Shown: positions 58,748-64,000 of the stretch, one piece after another
How the letters are laid out: each line of letters begins with the position of its first letter
Numbering within the stretch: position 1 is the first letter of the stretch
DNA from: Ascochyta rabiei
Lineage: Eukaryota > Ascomycota > Dothideomycetes > Pleosporales > Didymellaceae
NCBI RefSeq assembly: GCF_004011695.2
Contig: NC_082421.1
Span: 620,001 to 684,000 of the forward strand
Direction: 5' to 3'
DNA: 64,000 bases
The notes under the pieces: generated by a model
Told to the model about the DNA's origin: nothing
The model's input: the letters and a program-made list of their open reading frames with translations, nothing else
Database searches by the model: none
Made by a program: the position numbers and the translations under genes

Positions 58748-59712
58748 CTAAGCTTTAACCGCAGGGAAAATGTACTTTCCCGCCTCCAACGCAGTCTCTA
58801 CAGTCTTGACGGGCACAACGTACGTCTTCACCTCCGGCACCTCGGTATCGATCAGCATTGCCACCAGGTTTCCAAACACGACGCTTCCCTCGGCGTTCAT
58901 GTGCGTGAAGTCGGTAGGGTTCAAGTTGTACGTCGCAGCATTAGTCGCTCCAATGCTGTTCAAGTACTTTGTGCTCGCGCCGTTGAGGTCGATGATATCC
59001 GCCTTGGACTTGGTAGCAGCCTCCTTCGCAGCGGCAGTCACGTCAGCCAGGCTCTCCTGCACCTTCCCCGTGCTGCTGGAGAACTTCCTGCGGCTCACGC
59101 TCGTCACCACAATTGGGGTTGCGCCCACGCCGCGCACTTCGTCAACGAACTTGATCAGGTTGGCGGTCAGGTCGGCCATGGTGATGTTTTTTTCTTTTTC
59201 TGTCACGGGAGTTAGTAGGTGAGGTGAACAGTCGGAAGGAGAAGCGGACTCTGATCATTATGCCCAAATTGTATCGTCACGTAGGCTGTGTACTTTGCTG
59301 TGGCTGCTTTGGCTGCTGCCAGCACGTTGGCCCAGTCGCCGCCCTCGCGGAAGGAGACCGTTGTGGCGCCATTGTGGCCAAAATTCTTTCCTGTTGCGCC
59401 GTTCTGGAGGGTCGTGTTGAGGAAGCCAGCGCCCCAGCCTGCGTGCGGATGTTAGCGACATGCCTCCAAGTACGATGGGGTGGGTACGAAGGAGCTAGTA
59501 CTTGGTGTTGCACCGCACACCATACCAAACTAGACCTATACGGTGCAAGACCAAATACTAGCTCCTTCGTAGAGCAACGTACCTCCTCCGCCGGCGGATT
59601 GCACAGCAGTCGTCGAGTCTCCAGCGAGGAAGAACGCCGGTGGCTTCGGCGTCGCCGCAGCAATTGCCGAGGACGCAAAAGTCGCGAGAAGTGGTAGTGT
59701 AGAGAAGTGCAT
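58748..59712 (-). CDS. Secreted rhamnogalacturonan acetylesterase (CE12, SGNH hydrolase)
   Basis: Removes acetyl groups from the pectic rhamnogalacturonan backbone, so it acts outside the cell on plant cell walls. Exons 59712-59583, 59438-59250 and 59199-58748 give 256 residues. Intron 1 is long (144 nt) and contains a hairpin-forming inverted repeat. Intron 2 (59249-59200) has an unusual donor GTCCGC but a good TACTAAC branch. Residues 1-20 form a signal peptide (LLATFASSAIAA). SGNH blocks: GDSTT with the nucleophile Ser33; Gly in the second block around FGHNGATT; Asn in FGHNDQK; and Asp/His in DFTHMNAEG. All four catalytic elements are present. Its length and motifs match fungal CE12 enzymes. 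It converges on ANT1 with 186 bp between stops. Confidence 0.93.
59485..59571. repeat. Near-perfect 31-bp inverted repeat inside intron 1 of the acetylesterase gene
   Basis: Arms at 59485-59515 and 59541-59571 match in 29 of 31 positions as reverse complements, separated by 25 bp. The transcript of either strand could fold into a long hairpin. It accounts for most of an intron that is more than twice as long as the others in this window. A small inserted palindromic element is one explanation. Confidence 0.88.
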
Positions 59713-60797
59713 CTTGACGAATATCGAGTACAGAGAATGGTGGGTTTTCGAAGAAAGGGCGATGCTGATCCTTCCCACCAAGATGCTTGTTTTATATATA
59801 CACTCATCCCCCTAAATCCAACCTTTCCTTCCGTGCTTGCCACGTTCACCAGGCCGGCACGCCGCGGCTCATCTCGGCGGAGGCATCTCCGCACCTTCAA
59901 TTAATATCAAGTCAAGCATGAAACAAACACTTCGGGCCTGTTCCTCGCTAATCTCGGCCTCGATGAGCATCTCGGACGACGGGAGATGAGCCCTGTTTAT
60001 GCAGTTCCACCAATTGCATGGATGTACAGATTGCTGGATGGTGGTGTGGGGCGGCGCACGGGGCAGAATTCGTTCCGTGGGGAACAATTGTAACGAGTCT
60101 GGGGAACGTCATTTCTGGGAACACGGGTTTGAAGGTGTTGGGTTTGGCATGGGGATTGCGTCTGGATGCTCCGGACGTCGCTCGCTGTGGTCATGGCTTT
60201 GGGGTCATTGACTGGTAGTGGTGAGTATATAATCAGGTCTACTGTCCTTTCGATCACGACCACTGCACCTGAGAGCCGCCGACGAGCATATACGCTTCTG
60301 CACCAACACCAGCTGCAACCAACAACGCGCAACCAGAACTTTCAATAAATCTATCGTATACATCTTAAATACGTCCTAACAGATCGGTATAGGTTTAAGA
60401 TCCTAGCTTAAAAGTTGTGTATATGGTGTTAAACCCAAGAATTGTGTATTGCACACACGTGGCTAGTCGACGGCTCTTAGGTGCAGTATAGGCGTTCAAA
60501 GTACAACTAGTTCACACACATGGAAGTAATCGGGCAATTCATCTACAAGACCGATCGTACAGCGTCTGAGTCTCAGGCTGCTTGCATTATGCATTACAGA
60601 CCTGAAGTAAATGTCTGTCAAAGAGGGTGCTATGGTGAAGTGAAGATTACCGCGAAGATGAGTGTTGAGAAAGCTTATGCTGTGCACCGTAAATTATATC
60701 TCTAACGCGCTATGACAGCCACAAGGTGGTCGCTAAAATGGTATCCGCTGTAACGCTGCAAAACAGTGAGTCGAAAGACATGCAAATCGTGAGCCCG
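59713..60797. other. Intergenic region
   Basis: 1.1 kb between two minus-strand genes. It contains a likely TATA element for the acetylesterase (59791-59800) and A/T-rich sequence around 60340-60430. No gene recognised. Confidence 0.5.
59791..59800 (-). promoter_or_regulatory. Candidate TATA box of the acetylesterase gene
   Basis: On the minus strand the sequence reads TATATATAAA, 79-88 bp upstream of the start codon, a good position for a core promoter. Inferred from motif and distance. Confidence 0.5.
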
Positions 60798-63003
60798 CTA
60801 AGGATACGGGTTCTCTGCAGTCGGCTGTAGTTCCCCGCGCTTCCTACTCTTCTCACTGCTACTACCCCGAGTCTTCTTCCTAATCATGTCCAAACTCACT
60901 CGCCCTTTCCTCTCACTCTTGTTGAGCTCATCCCCTTCACTCTCGCTCCCGCGCTCTTTCTTCTTTTCGACCTTTTGGATGGCCTCCTCGGTCAGCTCTT
61001 GCCTGTTCATACGCTCAAGCACATCGGTCTTCCTGGTACGCTTGTCGCCCAGCCAGATAAGTAGCCCCGCGGTGGCGTTGCACGTGATGGAGCAGATTAG
61101 GATCACAGTAGTGATTGCGAAGGGCCTGTGCTTATAGTAGATCCCCCACGTAGCGGCACCCAGCGAGATCTGAAGAAGCGAGTGGCAGTCGAGCAGGACA
61201 ACGATCGCGACAAGGAAGCGGAGTGGGAAGGCGTAATGCGTCTCGGTCTCATGGGGCTTGTAGAATGAGTGCGATTTGCAAAACTTCTCTTGATGATGCT
61301 CAAGCTTCTGCTGCTGCTTCGGAGTCAGAACAGTAAACTCCCACTGCTTCTCAGGGTCCTCGGGGTCGGTCGTCCGTGGCCCAGTAATGGGTGCGTTGTT
61401 AGACGGGAGGTCATTCTGATCGTGCAACGCAGGAAGCATGTCCTTCTTTCTGCGAGACCATGTGTAGTGATGGTAGTGGGCTATGTAGATCATGTGGTAT
61501 GTGTCGATGGCTCGGAAGGGAGCGAGGCCATCTCCAACGACGGCAAAGAGGGCTACCAGGACGCTATCGATGATGTGAACAACGTATATCTGCTTACCTC
61601 CAACGTTGATCCAGCCTATGAGGAAGAGGACCCATGCGAGACCAAAGAGGGTGATGAGGGTAGCGTAGAGTGTGACTAAGAATCCCAGGGGCCTTCTGAC
61701 ATACTGTCCGAAGCCTCTCATGGTGCGCTTGAATTTGGAGCGCTTCGAGTGAAGCATGTGGCGGACGTGATCGTTCATCTCTGCCTTGTCGCGCTTGCTC
61801 CAGCCCTCCAAGGAGGTACCGTGCGGAAGCACAGCATAGCGAGAATCGCTGAGTTGTGAGTCAATGGATGCCAGAGTGGCCACCGTGCCCTCAGTCTCTG
61901 TACGCTGCAACCTAGGAAGTGGCTGCAAGTCTGCTCCGGATTGAGCCGCATGTGCTGGAGCGAGGATTCGGTTGATTTCCTCGAGACTTGCAGTCTCACT
62001 CGGGGCGCGTCGCAAATTGTAGGTCGGCCGCCGGTTGAAGAAGGGCAAGTTGGGCACGAACAGTGAGTTTTGCAGGTTGGTCAAAGACGTCAGAGTCGCA
62101 ACTTCAGGATCTGGACAAGTCAGCTTGCGGAAGTAGAAACAACAACTGTGTTCGTACCAATCGTGTCGAGCACGTCAACCATGTCGGATGTGTAGTCCAT
62201 CCCTGCGTCTGCAGGTCCATGGCCAGATAGATCGAAGGGCTCAGGGGACTTGCCCTTCTCTTTGCTGCTGGGACTGTTCCAAAACGGCACTCTTGTTTGT
62301 ATAGCACTCCTCACCTTCCTTAGTCTACTGGGTTCTGGGTGGGTGGGTGTCGAATCCGTTGACTTTGATGGGGTTCTCCCCAGTTCTCGGCCTTCTTCCA
62401 GAGTATCCAGAGGCTGGCTGAGTCGCTGCGAGGAGGGGTTCGTGGCCTGCGCATATTGATTCAGAGTGACTGAAGAAGGCATTCGCCGAATTCCAATGCT
62501 GACTTGCCGGCCTGGTGATGGCCGACTGTAAGGACTGTGCTGCTGCTGAGGCGATCCACGTTGCTGGCTTCGTGGTCGATGTGGTGCCGAGTTGCTTCGT
62601 GCTCTTTGAGGGGTCAGAGGCGATGACGTCCTTCCTCATTGTCAGTAACTGCGCCTTCCCTTGCATGCTGAGGTAGGACGAACTCTCGTTTTTTAGGCGT
62701 ACGGATGCCATCTTTGGGAGGTGGAGGAGGCACAGGCACGCGCTTGCCGCTGTCTATTGAGGACTGCAGAGACGTCGGAGGCTCAATGGTCGGTTGTACT
62801 GTAGTTCGTTCCGGAACTGCAAAGTCGTGTGCAGCGGGTTGGCCTGGAAAGCCCTCATTCACACCAGTCGTGCTAGCGTTGTCGTTGATTGCGAGCGTGG
62901 ACGGAGGAACAGCAAGGGAGCCGGTGCCATTTCCTCGCGAGACAGCCTCAGCCAGCCTGTTGCGCGCAGTGCGCGACTTCTGCTGGATCTTCAACTTGTC
63001 CAT
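60798..63003 (-). CDS. DUF2985 integral membrane protein
   Basis: The 3' exon (62110-60798) encodes a fungal DUF2985 membrane domain. It has hydrophobic segments LGFLVTLYATLITLFGLAWV, VVHIIDSVLVALFAVVGDGL, FLVAIVVLLDCHSLLQISLG and FAITTVILICSITCNATAGL, with the characteristic YHMIYIAHYHHYTWSRRKK between them, and a Lys/Glu-rich C-terminal tail. A 47-nt intron (62157-62111, GTACGA) joins it to a Ser/Pro/Gln-rich exon. The upstream join is less certain. A frame from the ATG at 63003 (MDKLKIQQKSRTARNRL) must change frame near 62635-62702. An intron there (GTACGC to AATGAG, 68 nt) restores phase and gives 696 residues, but its branch site is poor; a frameshift or a start at 62482 are alternatives. 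Function unknown. Confidence 0.8.
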
Positions 63004-63831
63004 GGTGACAAGCACAGATGCAAACAGGGTGGAAACCTCGCGGGCGATCCAAGATAATAAACATGTTTTATGGCCATGGCTAAGACGGCGCGCTGTATCA
63101 GAAAAGCGTCCAGCCGCCTGAATGTCAATGGCTCAGAACCTGGCATCGGGGTCTGGGCATCGTCATTCTGCAGCTGGCCAACGTATCAGCCCCCTTCCGC
63201 AGCCCTGCAGCGTGCGCATCGTGGAGAGATGGCGGGCGTGTTCCCCGCAGACCACGAGTTGACGCGGTGTACATCGTTCAGATGCAAGCGCGGTGGAGAC
63301 TTTGCAGTGGAAACACCAGATCCAACCCCGTGTCCCAGTGTCAAACATCTGGAGCACGCTGCCGACTGGCGCTGAACGGTGACCCTTGTCGTGATTACCT
63401 CGCTAAGAGTCAGGGCGTCCTTCTGCGAGATAAGCCATGCCTCGTACCCGAGTTGCGTCGCTGGCTTCCAACTGTTGCACTGTCAGGGTTGCAGAAGGCC
63501 CTGGTGGGAGGAACCTCGAAATCATTGTCAAGAGATGAAGTCTCTCGTCAGCGTCAATGTTGGCGCAGGGTCTCTTAGCTCGAGGTACGGTGCGGGCGCT
63601 TCTTCTAGCGCACCGATCGCTCAATCTCCACCCGACGCTTGCGGTTTTGCCAACCCCCATCATCTCCGTGGTCAACAGTTGTGGGAACTCTATATGTTGT
63701 GGCAGAGTTCCAAGTGTGTTTGTGAATGTTTGATTTTCTTTTGTGGGTTGCGCTTCTTTGTGTCGTGGCTCCCAACAGCTACATAGCACGATGTTTCATC
63801 GCTCGTACGTGCTGATCTACTACATCTCACA
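63004..63831. other. Intergenic region
   Basis: 828 bp between two minus-strand genes; nothing recognised beyond the expected promoter and 3' untranslated sequence. Confidence 0.5.
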
Positions 63832-64000
63832 CTAGACCTTGTTCTCGACTCTTCGCTCGTCCCTCAGCTTCACGAGCTTCTCGACCGCCTCGTCGAGAGG
63901 AACAATCTCACCTCGCTGCTGAGAAGCCTGGTCATCACGGTTCCTCCAGTTGACAGCCCGCGCCTGCTGCTCCTCAGCACCAACGACCATGATGAAGTTG
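63832..64000 (-). CDS. THS1: Threonyl-tRNA synthetase, C-terminal end only
   Basis: The last 55 codons and stop of a gene that begins beyond the right edge. The sequence [20 protein letters not shown], then [20 protein letters not shown] and a charged tail, matches the end of the class II anticodon-binding domain of threonyl-tRNA synthetase. In that domain VVG-E, VN-R-RD and the GE-PLDE motif are conserved. Cytosolic and mitochondrial forms cannot be told apart from this fragment. Confidence 0.8.
   Translation of the reverse strand, partial: NFIMVVGAEEQQARAVNWRNRDDQASQQRGEIVPLDEAVEKLVKLRDERRVENKV

Overview
The window is eukaryotic nuclear DNA from a filamentous ascomycete, most likely a Dothideomycete. 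Genes carry short GT-AG introns of about 44-145 nt, several with CTAAC/CTGAC-type branch sites. The products are fungal: PalB calpain, Osh-type oxysterol-binding protein, Cmr1, and a DHN-melanin polyketide synthase. Exon structures were worked out by hand from splice signals. For the well-supported genes the summed exons are an exact multiple of three and the joined proteins match family motifs.

Layout. 1-1325 (-): partial, unrecognised membrane protein. 1838-3367 (+): UCH37-type deubiquitinase. 3572-4981 (+): RPAP1/Rba50-like RNA polymerase II assembly factor. 5141-5703 (-): small hypothetical gene. 6723-9445 (-): COG3 of the Golgi tethering complex. 9836-11620 (+): Fmp25-like mitochondrial RCC1 protein. 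12401-14377 (-): secreted protein with about 13 tandem GNTNT repeats.

The central region, about 15.7-41.7 kb, is a dispersed DHN-melanin locus. It holds trihydroxynaphthalene reductase (Brn1 type, -), the regulator Cmr1 with two C2H2 fingers plus a Zn2Cys6 cluster (-), and a non-reducing PKS with SAT-KS-AT-PT-ACP-ACP-TE order (+). They are separated by gene-empty gaps of 4.4 and 10.9 kb. The PKS makes tetrahydroxynaphthalene, the reductase acts later in the same pathway, and Cmr1 is the known activator of both in relatives. Scytalone dehydratase and laccase are not in the window.

Downstream: prefoldin subunit 3 (+), an MBL-fold hydrolase (-), a small unknown gene with an in-frame TAG or a mini-intron (-), a weak hypothetical gene (+), a coiled-coil gene broken by three nonsense codons (-), an Osh-type lipid-transfer protein (-), PalB (-), the peroxisomal ATP carrier Ant1 (+), rhamnogalacturonan acetylesterase (-), a DUF2985 membrane protein (-), and the C-terminus of threonyl-tRNA synthetase (-) at the right edge.

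The observations most worth following up are the coiled-coil gene decaying by Q-to-stop changes, the near-perfect inverted repeat inside an intron of the acetylesterase gene, the 30-bp perfect inverted repeat in the brn1-cmr1 gap, and the very large gene-free spacer between the divergently transcribed cmr1 and PKS.
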